Of a DNA stretch of 64,000 nt, positions 1 to 10,440 are shown one piece after another (the stretch's first letter is position 1; each line of letters opens with the position of its first letter). The position numbers were made by a program, and so were the translations under genes. The notes beneath the pieces are model-generated. The model saw only the letters and a list, made by a program, of their open reading frames with translations. It searched no databases and was not told the DNA's origin. Source of the DNA: Rhyzopertha dominica (lineage: Eukaryota > Arthropoda > Insecta > Coleoptera > Bostrichidae). The DNA lies in contig QCXZ01000001.1 in NCBI GenBank assembly GCA_025024175.1, positions 16,678,001 to 16,742,000 on the forward strand. Reading direction: 5' to 3'.

Positions 1-985
1 CAACCTACCTAAGGGAGTTCAGCGTTTGGTGTAATTTTTTAGTGTTAAAAAGTATTTTAAAGTGTTACTGTGATGTTTGAGTAGCATACTCTACCTGGCT
101 TTACCTAGCAAGTATTACAAACCGAAATTACATTTAGATACAATGTATTGTTGAAAAGCTGAACATACACTAAGTACGTGTGTGGAGCATTACAATTTAC
201 TAGTTTTATCAGAAAATTGTAATGGGTTGGGTCCCCGGATGTTCCCGTTATAATGAGAGAGAAACGTGTAATCTTTGGAGCACTTCTTTTAGGTTGTTCT
301 TAAACAATAGATTGCAACTAAATGTAATTTTGGTTTGTAATACAAAATTATACGAAGGAACGTAAACCAATAAAAATACACAGTAACAGAGTAACATTCA
401 ATGTTCAGAGCAAAATTATAGTATAATACAATATTTTGAAGTGTTACTGTGTATGTTTGAGTGGTTTACATACCTTTGTATTATTCATTAAGTAATACAA
501 ACCGAAATTACATTAAGTTGCAATCTATTGTTGAAAGACAATCTAAAATAAGTGCATAAAGTTTATACGTTTCTCTCTTATTATAACAAGAACATCCAGG
601 AAACTAGCACGTTACCATCTTCTGGTACAACATGTAAATTGTAATGCTCTACACAGCACGCACTTCTTGTAGGTTAGCTTTTCAGCAATACCTGCATTGT
701 AACTAAATGTAATTTACGTTTGTAATATTTGCTAAGTAAAGCGAAGGAGTGTAACACTTTAAAGTATTCTTTTAACACTAAAAAATTGCACCACGTACTG
801 AACTCCCTTATGCGTTATGACAACTTGGTTTGTTTTGATCCAGGATCTAAACTAAATGTAATTTCGGTTTGTAATACTTGTGAAGCAAAACTAAGGAGTG
901 TAAGCTACTCAAATAAGCACAGTAACACTTCTAAATATTCTTTTAAAGTCACAAAATTGCACCTAACACTGAGGTCTGTTACGCA
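1..985. repeat. Alternating inverted repeat array (large palindrome)
   Basis: Positions 11-22 (aagggagttcag) are the reverse complement of 798-809. 311-319 pairs with 516-524, 255-267 with 568-578, and 378-388 with 442-452, so about 400 bp folds back on 400 bp around position ~415. Segment 1-240 also resembles 421-660 in direct orientation, and 844-985 is another diverged copy of the right arm. The array is therefore built from a ~200-400 bp unit in alternating orientation, with a shared motif aaccgaaattacatt and its complement. It starts at the window edge and may extend outside. No reading frame worth reporting is present. It could be a foldback transposon or an inverted satellite. Confidence 0.8.
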
Positions 986-1296
986 CGTTATGAGAACTTT
1001 GACGTACCGCAGAAAAATGGCCGTCATTACGTCGGCAATAATATAGCGTATTTATTCTCACTCTCTTGTGATGTTATTATCGAGAAAACATAATTTCTCT
1101 AAGAATTCTTAATAAAATTACTTCGTTTCGTAGTGATGGAAAAATATCTTTCTCGTTTCCCAAGTATTTTACTGTTAACTACTGTGCTGCAAAGCATATT
1201 TCATTAATGACTAATAAAGATCTCGATGTAGGTGAAATGGAATAAGTAGTTGAGTATCGCGCTAGTAGAAAAACACAACGCCAGCTTGCACCTAAG
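986..1296. other. Anonymous AT-rich spacer
   Basis: I see no coding potential, repeat or regulatory signature here beyond general AT richness. Confidence 0.5.
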
Positions 1297-1745
1297 GGGC
1301 TCTTATACCCAAACTAAAATAATTACTGGGCAATCTTCTCTATCCTTTCCGAGCAGTTCCTGCAGATTAACGCGGGCGAAGACCTGACGCTTGGCGTTTC
1401 GCTTCGCGCACCCCCTGGCGCCCGTAATTCCCACCGAGGGGTTAAATGACCGGCGTTTAGTACAAACCACAGCCATCAAAACGAGCAACACACCGAAAAC
1501 AGTAACCGGGCCCGCTGCAAGAAACCTCTGGGCTGTCTCGGGCTGTGGCTGCTCACCGGAAGATCGTAATTCCGGGGATAGAGCTAATGCGAGCATTGCC
1601 GTTCGCGAGCCGAACTCCGGAGTTCGAGTTAAAACCAGGTGATTGGGAAGATTTCGCACCGGTAAATAAGAATTATCCTTTAGGAACTCCTGCCTTTGAT
1701 AGAGGCGTGTTGTGCTCCGGGAAACGAGGATGCGCTTTACAGTGA
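1297..1745. other. GC- and CpG-rich block of unknown role
   Basis: Composition changes sharply to GC- and CpG-rich (for example cgcttcgcgcaccccctggc near 1401) inside AT-rich flanks. Overlapping frames are open on both strands (up to 118 codons on minus, 1303-1659), but none resembles a known protein and none is favoured. Open frames are expected by chance where stop codons are rare. It could be a CpG-rich promoter or enhancer, a conserved non-coding element, or a piece of a GC-rich repeat. I see no splice or TATA context that decides. Confidence 0.4.
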
Positions 1746-2117
1746 AGTACTGTTATATTTAATTAAAAATCTTAACTATATATGTCAATTTTAATTGTTG
1801 AAATAATGAATGTGAGTGGCAAAGATTAATTTTTTGCACAAGTCCGATCGCATGTGTAATAATTACAAACTATAACTTAGCCACTGCCATATGTTTAATG
1901 TAAAAAGTTACAAAAGCTTGGTGATATCATCACATTTAACATGCGATCTTCTATGTAACATGCAGCAATGTACAGCAGAACTGTATTATAAAGCGTTACA
2001 TATACATACGTTATATATGTTTATTTTTGTAGGCTTAGGCTCGTAATTATGTAAAACTAAAAAAGCCTTATGTTTGTATATGACGTTTCGATCTTTTATT
2101 TAGATCTTTTTTATTAC
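1746..2117. other. AT-rich spacer ending in a Penelope-terminal-like motif
   Basis: Mostly anonymous. At 2080-2110 the sequence atgacgtttcgatct followed by atttagatctttttt matches the pattern at 9024-9055 (atgacgtttcgacct, aatttaggtcttta) next to the Penelope-like element there, so this is probably a piece of the same element end. Confidence 0.35.
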
Positions 2118-2121
2118 GCAT

Positions 2122-2179
2122 GCATCATAATCAACAATTATCGCACGCTGCAGCGTGTGTAAAATGATGATTATGATGC
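2122..2179. repeat. 58-bp near-perfect palindrome
   Basis: Two 29-nt arms meet without a spacer at 2150/2151 (gctg|cagc centre). Each ends in gcatcataatca or its complement, and roughly 24 of 29 positions pair. It could extrude as a cruciform or be a minimal foldback element. Confidence 0.65.
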
Positions 2180-2461
2180 GCCTACTTTTTTATTACCTAG
2201 ATATTTACCTGCCGTTTAAATTACTAGGTATACCTTTTGTACCCATATCAAAATGAAGGAACACTTTTAAAAACAACATTTCTTTATTCTAAGTAACTAT
2301 AATACTCTTATTTTAAATAAACATTGATTGTACAATTTGTATTTTTAGATATTTCATTTTATGATTTAAGCCTACTAAAAATAATTACAAAATTGTAAAA
2401 GAGAATGTTTAATGTTTAAAACATTTTTGAGCTTATGATGCATTCGTAATAAAAAATAGCG

Positions 2462-2586
2462 TATGATACGCGTGTATAAATAAGAGGCCTTTAAAGCCCT
2501 TGCGACTTACAAAACACTCCGCTGCGCGTCGTGTTTTGAAATATGTCGCGCGTGCTTTANAGGCCCTCTTATACACTTGTATCATA
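2462..2586. repeat. ~125-bp GC-rich inverted repeat
   Basis: Arm 2462-2523 (tatgatacgcgtgtataa ... aaaacactccg) pairs with arm 2524-2586 (cgtcgtgttttg ... atacacttgtatcata), with a few indels and one N at 2560. Spacer is absent or a few bases. The core is CpG-rich relative to its surroundings. It is probably a foldback mobile element. Confidence 0.6.
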
Positions 2587-2617
2587 ATATACTATTTCGA
2601 ATACAAATATTATGTTA

Positions 2618-2740
2618 TAACTGACAAAACTGACAATAAATTAATTTGACATTTACAATTTTGATGTTAATATAAAATGTACCTGGAGTTCTAATGCTAT
2701 AATAATTTGAACATCAAATCCTAAAGTGTTGCATTAAGTG
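2618..2740 (-). mobile_element. Penelope-like element terminal fragment
   Basis: The stretch around 2645-2690 (tgacatttacaattttgatg then ttaatataaaatgtacct) is nearly identical to 9107-9148, which lies at the end of the Penelope-like element on the minus strand at 9.0-9.7 kb. I infer a truncated end of the same family. No coding sequence is attached. Confidence 0.5.
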
Positions 2741-3120
2741 TTGATACTTTATAAGAAGTATATCGATACATCTAAGCATGTGCTAGCTAAATTCAAATTT
2801 TTAACAATTATTGACTTTGTACTACGCAATGTGACTAATAGTATATCATCTCTTTAAAATTTTGAAATATTTGCATAGAAAATTGCTGCTTTAACGGACG
2901 TTTCCCAGCGCATAATTTCTTTATTCTTTCTTTGTATACTTTTAAAACGTTTTATATGGACATACATGACAAGTCACGACAAAAAATTATCATACTATAT
3001 GCCTGCTTATTTTCGCAGGAGTCATTAAACATTTTGAAGTCAGCTAGCTTAGGTGTTTTCAACAGATTCGATGCGTCTATTCGAACGAATATAAAATTTA
3101 AGCATAATAAAATGGTAGTA
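2741..3120. other. Anonymous AT-rich spacer
   Basis: A 63-codon open frame at 2932-3123 has no recognisable features. Nothing else noted. Confidence 0.4.
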
Positions 3121-3432
3121 TAGGGTTCCTATAAATGATCGTGCAATGCGGGCGGCGTTAAATTCTAAATTCTTTGTGCCGCCCTTTTGCAACTGCTGCC
3201 AAGCTACAATATGCACGGTGATAGTACTGAAGGTTGCAGATCAATGTCACGCCACAGCTCCGAAATGTAAGCTTTCTGCAACCCTAATGTTAGTTATTCC
3301 ACAAGACACTACAGAAAATACACACTCCCAGGCGTTTTCTCACATTAAAATATATAAGATAATTCAAAAATCAACAGATGACAAGTATAATCACTTTCCT
3401 AAGAGGCGGCAAATTTTTGTAGAAACCCTGTA
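3121..3432 (+). mobile_element. Family A miniature TIR element, copy 1
   Basis: The left end tagggttcctataaatgatc and right end gtagaaaccctgta are imperfect inverted copies of the family consensus end TACAGGGTTTCTATAAATGA. Internal hallmarks shared with the copies at 10971, 30821 and 41533 are gccgccc/tttttgc..aactgctgccaagc, tacaatatgcacgg and gaaggttgcagat. The right terminal ~45 bp is deleted compared with the 41.5 kb copy. TA at both edges fits a Tc1/mariner-type target duplication. An open frame of 139 codons crosses it but is unlike any protein I know and is not conserved between copies. Confidence 0.7.
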
Positions 3433-4107
3433 TAATCGATATGGACAAATTATACCACCTATTGAGCTGGTTAGTGCATGCGCCACTCACCTATTTACTG
3501 GGTTAGAAGAAGTTTGTAAAGAAATAAAGAGGCTGTCAAAAGACTTGAAACATGACCTGACCTGACCTAACCTGAATTGCATTTTAAACAAATAAGTTAT
3601 CAGTGACTATTGAAATAATATTTTAACTTAAAAAGGTGCGTGTAGGCGAAATAAAAGTTTCACAACATCCAAAATGGTTATTTTAAGATGCAGTTATATT
3701 ACTTACTTATTACAAATAAGGAGCGAAGCAAAATCTAAGCTATGCCAAAAACAGAACTGACAATTTTTGTGATTTGAACATGTTATGAGGAAGTGCAGAG
3801 GTCAATAAATCGCATATGCAAGGCGAAAGTTATCCCGCAACTACAAAGAGACGACCAGCAGCGACGAAAACCCTTCATCTAAGCGGTACGGTAGCTAGCT
3901 CTGTAGCATACCTGTGCATAATTAGGATAGCATTAGTATTAGGTTATGCCCTTCCAAATCCAAACCTAGAAATAATATCCCTTCCATACATAAATCACTA
4001 ATATAATTTTAGATTTAGTCAAATTTTTATTCATTGCACATATATCTGTTTAAACAGATAATGATAAAGTTATGAAATGCTAAGGCTTTCGCGGCCGGTG
4101 TTGGATC
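3433..4107. other. Anonymous spacer
   Basis: Ordinary AT-rich DNA. A short acctgacctgacctaacctg run near 3555 is a minor simple repeat. No gene seen. Confidence 0.4.
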
Positions 4108-4287
4108 TGGTAATGATTTCTTCCGGGCTGTTATGGCGTGGTCCAAGGTGTCCCGTTTTCTTCTCAGATTTACATCAGCGAAACCTGAACATCACTGAAG
4201 ATGCTGCCAGCGAAGAGCAGCGAAACGCTTGAGAAGAAAAGGGACACTTTGGACCACGGCATAACAGCCCGGAAGAAATCATTACCA
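4108..4287. mobile_element. Foldback repeat, ~57-bp arms
   Basis: Arm 4108-4165 (tggtaatgatttcttccggg ... cccgttttcttctc) pairs almost perfectly with 4231-4287 (gagaagaaaaggg ... gaagaaatcattacca). The 65-bp loop carries gaagatgctgccagcgaaga followed by gcgaaacgctt. The gaagatg..ccag..gaaacg pattern recurs without the second arm at 58055-58084. From memory, such gaagatg...cgaaacg motifs occur near the ends of insect Penelope-like elements. That link is inference; the hairpin itself is plain. Confidence 0.65.
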
Positions 4288-5559
4288 AATTATGAAATGT
4301 TTTCAGGAAATAATCGTAGACTTTTTAACGTTCTAATCATCACTAAGCTGCAGTCTAGTGCATACCCCCATTAGTCATGCAGCTAATTGCATTGCGCTGT
4401 ATGGCCGACTACATTAACCACAGCTTCTTGTTCGCTTTCGGCTGACGTAATCTAAAATTCAACAAAAGCACTTTACGAAATTGTGCGTAAATTCATAACT
4501 CTGAAGCCTTTCCCGATTTAAACTTTCACGGAGCTGTTTCCCTAATGTGACGTACCTTATTACCAAGTCCCTAAAGAGACAAACGCTCGGGTTTCTTTTT
4601 AATCACAGATTTTCAGACTCACTTTCAACTTTATTTTCCAGGGGTTTCCACAACGGTATGGCACGGAACGTCAAATGTTTCAGCTGCATATACGTATGAA
4701 CTAAAGGTATGGAAATGAAATTCGATAAGCACGCCATGGCAGTGCTATGTAAAAAAAACCGCTGCAAATTGAATCAATACTTCTACATCCAATTGTCAAA
4801 ATGACATTTACGTTTTTATTTCTTATACTATACGACTAGTAATTAGGTTTCGAGCACTTTTTTCTCTAAACATTTTTTCTAAGATAAACAGTCCTCCTGA
4901 TATTAGCAAATATATATAAATTTTTAAAATCGGTTTTTTCCAAATAACTCTAAAATTATTAGCTTAACAAAAAAATTACAAGAGTGCTTTCTGATCAGAA
5001 ATTTGATTTTCTATATAATACCAAAATTGAAACAAAATCGTACGAGCAGGGTCCAAAATAAGTTTTTTGGAACAATTTCGAAAATGTCAAAATTTTGGAT
5101 ACATTTTCTAAGACACTTTTTGTAAGAAACTGTATTTCCTATCTGACGGTATTCTCATTTTTTGAATATATTAAATATATTCGGAGATATCTAGTGAAAT
5201 CCGTTTTCTTAAGTGATTCTTTTTTGCTAATATCAACTAAACAGTTTGCTGCACGAAAAATTTATAAGAAGCTCGGGTACTCCAGCACCCACGAGAAGTA
5301 AATTGTGGGTGCGGAGCACCAACGACCAAATAGGCTTCAACACATGTACCATAAATTCAAACTGACTTATCACAGATATAAAAAAGAACTCTTTGTCAAA
5401 TTTATCAAATTAGAGCGTCTACAGTGCTGTCAGATGATTCAAGCCTACCCAGCCTTGTTTTAGAATTTCTTGTGAAAGCAAGTACGTGGAAATGTTGCTC
5501 AGTTTTTAATATCTGATTTTTTTATTTATTATATTGGAATTTTGATTTATGTGAACCAT
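4288..5559. other. Anonymous spacer
   Basis: AT-rich DNA. 4850-5250 is especially T/A-rich with a 68-codon frame at 5095-5301 that has no recognisable domain. A short gc-containing inverted motif (cagcacccacgag / ttgtgggtgc) sits at 5283-5313. No gene supported. Confidence 0.4.
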
Positions 5560-6420
5560 TTGAAGTTATAATCTATTGTTTCTATTACTTTCTTTATCCT
5601 AAATTTTCACATCATCCCACTTAATATGATGTCCATGTGTTCAGTAAGTGAGCATCTATCCCTTTGTTTAGTTATATCACTTTTGTAGACGGCCAATCTA
5701 TTAACCATTTATTGTGATACCTGTCCTATGTGTATTTGCCTTCACAATCCTCACATTCCAAACATATATTATAGAACATTTGCATGATATTTTGCAGGTA
5801 TTTTTGATTTTAGTGTTGCGAGTAGGGTTGAGCCATGCTTCTTGTTCTCAATTGTAATTTTTATGTTTTCATTTTTTAAACGTTCTGAATAATTTTGTTG
5901 TCAATCCAGTAATGTTTGGTAGGGATACATACATTCTATGATCTACTGTTTGTAGGTTTTTGTCAACCATAGGATCATGATTTACCCTCTGCCCCAGGTC
6001 ACTCTGCATACTACCGTTAGCTGTGTTTGCGTTACATGAAGTGTTGATAAGTCAGTAGTAGAATAGAAAATTTTATTTATCAACGCTCTCGGGTATGATT
6101 TGTGTATTAATAAATTTTCTAATTTTTTAAATTTTTTTCAATAATTTGAGAATATTTTATTTTAATAATTTTATGTTTCATCTGTTTTACAAAGTTTATT
6201 TTAACTTGTGTCGTATGATTTGAAACGTAGTTTATATACCTCCCTGATGAGGTTGGTTTCCGTTACCAATACAGTATTATTTTATAATTTTTTCGTATAT
6301 CTTTGGTTTCAAAAAAGAGTACTCCACATTCTACCTCTCGTTCTGTAGTGAATTGAACACAGTTTCTTTCATAAAAAAGTTTGTCGATGACTAATGCTGG
6401 TACCAACAAAGGCACTAGGA
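5560..6420 (-). pseudogene. Penelope-like element RT/GIY-YIG remnant
   Basis: Translating the minus strand from ~6400 downwards gives FYERNCVQF, then EVECGVLFFETKDIR, which fits the conserved LPFLDT.VIR-type segment after the RT core. A stop and frameshift follow, then RKPTSSGRYINYVSNH and VKINFVK, matching the family W/YRKPT.SGRYLN..S.HP...K pattern. Further down (5600-5770) comes ECEDCEGKYT, then LTEH and WDDVK..D, the typical layout of the GIY-YIG endonuclease end. In Penelope-like elements one protein carries RT followed by GIY-YIG, and they insert by target-primed reverse transcription. Here the RT catalytic core is missing (5' truncation) and stops and frameshifts are frequent, so the copy is dead. 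It differs in sequence from the copies at 9 and 31 kb. Confidence 0.72.
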
Positions 6421-7382
6421 CAAATCTAGCATTTTTGTACTTATTTTTTTCCTCTTACGTATCTTTCTATTTATCTCATACATATTTCTGTCATATTGCA
6501 TGTGTACCTATTGAGCTCTATGGGACGGATTCATAGATACTATTTTCACGATTATGTTGCATGAGCACCCACGAGGTTTTCTAAAAGCTGGCGCTCCTGA
6601 TAATAGTAGCAGTTATACTACTAATCACATACTAAAATGAAAAAAAATAAAAATTTGCAAAAAGGGTAGTTACCCCCCAATTTCGCCCCCTTTCCGATAC
6701 CCTACTTACCCCACAAACGATAGGTCGCTTTGGGTAGTCGAGATTTATACGTTTGCCAAATTTCAAATTCATATATTAAGTCTTTCGAAAGTTATCTGGT
6801 CCACACAGACACACAGACAAGAAATTTGTTTTTGCTCAAATTTTGGTTTTATTTGCGTTTTCGACTATTTAAAGCGAATGAGTAAGTAAAAATTTTTAAA
6901 ATTTTTTTTAGCGATACAATACTTTCCATCCATTGGATGTGGATGTAATTGACTTAGACTTACGTTCTAATTCTATTACTTAGATCTCGTCTGGGAAAGA
7001 GGATTGGTGCTATACTGACTACAGTTATTATTACAGGTTATGTTTAAGTTAATATCAATTTATTAAGTAGTAATGTTATATTTAATGATATAACCACAAT
7101 AAAATTCCCATACATTTAAAATTTGAGTTTTAAACACAACCAGATGAAGAGTATGGGAAAGGGTATAAGAATGTATTGTAAGTTTATTATACCAATGCTG
7201 CTATACACTACCTACTTATGATGGAAGAATGCATACCTGTATGGTATGTAATCAGTAGTTGAACGGAGCAGAAGCTAATGCTTTGCATGCACGTTAAGGC
7301 CGCTCGAGTGAACTTATTTATTATTATCTTTTGAAATTCACTAATAGTTTATGTTAACGGCAAACAACTTATTGTTTGCTAC
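6421..7382. other. Spacer with anonymous insect-type repeat text
   Basis: 6640-6840 contains a C-rich segment (gtagttaccccccaatttcg) and atctggtccacacagacaca, a phrasing common in anonymous insect repeats, but I cannot assign it. The remainder is AT-rich with no gene. Confidence 0.35.
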
Positions 7383-7612
7383 TGACGTGGACACGTCGTA
7401 CGCCACCCTTTGAGGGTAATTTTGTGAAAATTACTTATCAGCCATCTAGTTGTGGCTTTACGAACTACGACGTAAATTGTTATGTTTGATAAGTATAGAG
7501 AGCTACTTGCAACTAGCAATCGAGCCCGTTGGAAAGTCCGGCGAAAAAAGAGCCTAGAGAAATAAAAAAAGGTTTCTTTTACCACGTATTTAAGATAGAT
7601 GTGTCCACGTCA
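7383..7612. mobile_element. Small element with 12-bp TIRs
   Basis: tgacgtggacac at 7383-7394 is the exact reverse complement of gtgtccacgtca at 7601-7612, bracketing 230 bp that contains an aatttt..gtgaaaatt hairpin and an open 68-codon minus frame without resemblance to known proteins. I find no clear target duplication, so a chance inverted repeat cannot be excluded. Confidence 0.4.
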
Positions 7613-8819
7613 AACCTACGGGTGTAGACAGATGCAGCCACCAAGGATTTTTTCTATATTTTTTCTCTCATTGATCCCTTTCCTCGCCTCTTCTCTAATT
7701 ATGTCCTTAATTTCTCCTTTTTTCTGTTTCATTTTTCACCATGAAGACTGTGCGTTGTGTGTCTCCCTAGTCTCCCTAGTCATTGAGCTTGCTTATATTA
7801 TAATGTGCTTTTCAATTTTTCTTGTTGTAATTGCTTCTGTAGGTATCGGATTCATACTCTTTACGGCCAAAAAAGACCCCTTTAAATTTATACTTTAAAT
7901 TAGTTATAATGTTGTTCCTTCCTATCACATATGACCTTTACCTAATCTTTCAATATAAAAGAGATATTTTGGAATGCAATACAGACAACTGCAAGATACC
8001 CGAAAGCATGTAGTCTCATATGTATTAGCTTCGAGCATTTTACTCAGTGGTACTAGCATGTTTAGGAGAATAAGATTAACTGCGGCGAATTTTTATAGGA
8101 TGCCTCTGATAAAAATGAGATAGAAACTAAAAGCATTGCGGTGAGATGTACTGCAGTCATGAAAGCGGGGAATGCGTTAATCTCTTAAACACTTTAATGT
8201 AATTGTCTCAAGTCGGTGTTAGGCTCCATTTTATAGCAATTTCCCTAAAGACAATTTGTATTCTTTGCGGTGCCGCTTGCCGCAGAAATATATAATAGAT
8301 TATATTCTAAGCTTCTCAACCAGCTTTTTATGAAAAGATGTCTAACTGCAAAGAAGAAAACATACCTATATAAACGGCTGATTAATCGGTCTATTAAGGA
8401 ACTTCAGTATCAATCATAAGTATTAATTTTACTAATAACTAGAGATGTATTTACTACATCTTAGGTATTGATTATGCCTGCACATTTAATTAGACACCCC
8501 TCAGGATCTATTTAGAAGTATATACCCCTAATAAGAGTACAATTTCGAACTAATGTATAGATTATAGGGCAATTGTTACCAGACAAAGCTAGTATATCAT
8601 TGTATGTAGGTAATTTGATTGCAGATAAGTTAATTCAAACAATTGTTTAAGTGTTTACATAAATAAACTGGCATATTCATTCATTCGGATCCATAAAAGC
8701 ACAACTCTAATANTGTCAACTTTTAATGTATCTCAAAGGGAATATATTTTTAGAAGTTTTCCCTTGCTGGAATATTTATTTACTTAAAAGCGTAATTAGA
8801 ATATCCCGAATAAAATAAG
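7613..8819. other. Anonymous spacer
   Basis: The 99-codon plus frame at 7599-7898 is rich in F, I, L and S and looks membrane-like only because the strand is T-rich. The sequence around 8660-8690 (aataaactggcatattcatt followed by cattc) resembles a LINE 3' tail but has no coding part. Otherwise featureless. One N at 8713. Confidence 0.35.
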
Positions 8820-8965
8820 ACGAGATAAAACGCGAGGTGAATTAATGAATGGCCAGCGAAGGTAGAAATTAATGCGCAGCTTATGGAAGATTTTGAAATG
8901 GAGATATCATATGAATAAAACCTGACTAATTAACGATTATTGAATAAATGAATTTAGTTATTGTC
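8820..8965. promoter_or_regulatory. Candidate conserved block with homeodomain-type ATTA sites
   Basis: A higher-complexity stretch (gaggtgaattaatgaatggc, gaaattaatgcgcagc, ctgactaattaacgattatt) carries several AATTAA/TAATTA cores of the kind homeodomain proteins bind. It is non-coding in all frames. The regulatory role is inference from composition only. Confidence 0.25.
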
Positions 8966-9000
8966 GATGTCTATATTCTGGCTCCTGTTTTTATTAAATT

Positions 9001-9660
9001 AAAGACACTTTTATCTATTAATATGACGTTTCGACCTATAATTTAGGTCTTTATCGAGTATTGTTATTTTACAGATTGACAAACTATTATGAAATTAATA
9101 TGACATTTACAATTTTGATATTAATATAAAAATTGTACCTTTGAGTTTGTTCCTTTGCTATTATTGTGTATATAGGTGGATGGTAAATGTGATTGTGAGA
9201 GTGTGTGTTTAAATGATAGTGTTGTATGTATTACTTAGTCCTTGTATGTCAGTCCTGTCATTCCCAAAAATTGACTTTTACGTTTATGTTGTTCTGTAGT
9301 AATAATTTTGGTATTCTCAAAGTCAAAAGTGTGGTCAGTTTGTTTATGACGTTTTTTTAAAGCCGTGTAATTGTTATTAATTTTATGTTGTTATAGTCGG
9401 TTTTTTAAGTATTGTCCTGTTTGCTCTATATATTGTTTGTTACATTGTTTACATTTTATACTGTATATTGTGTGTTCTTGTTTCTTTTGGTGTTTTTGTT
9501 TTTAACGGTGTGTAGAATTGTTTAGTCGTGTTAATTGGTTTATATGTAATTTGGAAATTATGTGGTTTTAGTAGGTTTTTTATTTTGTGAGTAAGGGGTG
9601 GTATATATGGCAATGTTAAGTATGTTATGTTTGTGTTTTTTCTTGTTTTTCGTATTGAAT
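9001..9660 (-). pseudogene. Penelope-like element, linker plus GIY-YIG part
   Basis: Reading minus from ~9640 gives LPYIPPLTHKIKNLLK, then PHNFQITYKPINTTK and FYTPLKTKTPKET, the linker between RT and endonuclease. Next come HTIYSIKCKQCNKQYIEQTG and QYLKNRLQQHK, the GIY-YIG motif in its CCHH/cysteine-containing Penelope form (IYSIKC..C..QYIEQTGQ, with E in place of the usual G). The C-terminal segment HTFDFENTKIITTE follows. Stops interrupt the upstream part. 9001-9160 is the element's non-coding end, shared with 2618-2740, including atgacgtttcgacct. The RT core is absent, so this is a truncated, dead copy. The phrase is distinct from the 5.6 kb and 31 kb copies. Confidence 0.82.
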
Positions 9661-9715
9661 ACTATTGTATAGTTTTTCTGTTTGTTATTTGATAGAGTTA
9701 TGTATTAATTTGGTG

Positions 9716-9812
9716 GGGTAGTTGTTATTTTTTAGTATTTTAGTAATAGTGTGTAAAGTTTCAATTCTAAGTTCTGGACAATTACTAAAATACTAAAAAA
9801 TAACAACTACCC
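9716..9812. repeat. Perfect 32-bp hairpin at the upstream end of the Penelope copy
   Basis: gggtagttgttatttttt.. at 9716-9747 is exactly complementary to 9781-9812, with a 33-nt loop. The left arm overlaps sequence adjoining the Penelope-like open segment, so it may be an inverted junction created at insertion. Perfect pairing implies it is recent or maintained. Confidence 0.75.
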
Positions 9813-9899
9813 GAACCTACATATAAATTATGTTATAAATTAACAAAATTTAATAGATATTAGTTTACCGGGCAATAGCAACTTAATCCCAACAAAATA

Positions 9900-10000
9900 A
9901 ATTAATAGTTTATTCTAGTGAGGGCGTGCCAAAGTGCATTTCATAATTTTTTCGTTATTTACGGGGTCGCGACCTCAAAAAGGTTGAGAAACGATGTTCT
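9900..10000. mobile_element. hAT-type terminal remnant
   Basis: ggggtcgcgacctcaaaaag followed by gttgagaaac at 9962-9991 matches the widespread hAT end pattern (…gtcgcgaccc…ggttgagaaccactg), lacking a clean terminal CACTG. No partner end was found. Confidence 0.4.
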
Positions 10001-10019
10001 GGTATATCGATTTTAAAGT

Positions 10020-10106
10020 ATATTCTAACTGTGCGTATTTAAATGTTGTACAATATTGTCTGCTGGAATAAAGGCTAATTATTATTATTAATATTATTAT
10101 TAAATC
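10020..10106 (+). mobile_element. LINE 3' end with ATT tail
   Basis: gctggaataaaggctaatta followed by an (ATT)n tract is the usual 3' end of CR1/Jockey-type LINEs, which carry a microsatellite-like tail instead of poly(A). Compare the coding-linked end at 34380-34432. No ORF is attached. Confidence 0.45.
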
Positions 10107-10108
10107 AT

Positions 10109-10440
10109 CCAGAGCATTTGGAATTCCAATTTCTAAATGTCAGATCGCAGCTACGAACCAGCGCCTCTGTATTATCCTACTTTGAAGTGTGTACTGCACG
10201 TAACTTTATCGCAGACCGCCGCGCCGATCTGGCAAGTTTCAAAAACCTCGCAATTTCAGACTCTTGTCTGCGAGACACAATCGCAACGTGTGAACGAAGC
10301 CCTAGGACACAAAGGCCATTGTGGTTTAAAAGTGTCGCATGTGTTAGGTTCTTTTGTGAAAAACTGGTTGAAGCCGATCCCTTCGTATTGACACTAGGAA
10401 ATCAAAGCAATAACATGGAAAATAGATGAGGTTGGGCACC
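10109..10440. other. GC-richer block with overlapping open frames
   Basis: Frames of 103 codons (10118-10429) and 84 codons (10137-10391) overlap on plus. The shared openness reflects composition, and neither frame contains a recognisable domain. It could be an exon remnant, a repeat fragment or conserved non-coding DNA. Confidence 0.3.

Noticed and set aside
729..1046. 105-codon plus frame
   Set aside because: Lies inside the palindromic array and shows serine/threonine/lysine-rich composition expected from that repeat; not conserved between repeat units.
3146..3565. 139-codon plus frame
   Set aside because: Overlaps a family A miniature element and its flank; other copies of the element do not keep the frame.
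7599..7898. 99-codon frame resembling a multi-span membrane protein
   Set aside because: Hydrophobicity follows from T-rich DNA; no start context, homologous motif or splice context.
10118..10429. Protein-coding gene
   Set aside because: Two different overlapping frames are equally open and neither resembles a protein; left as a compositional block.
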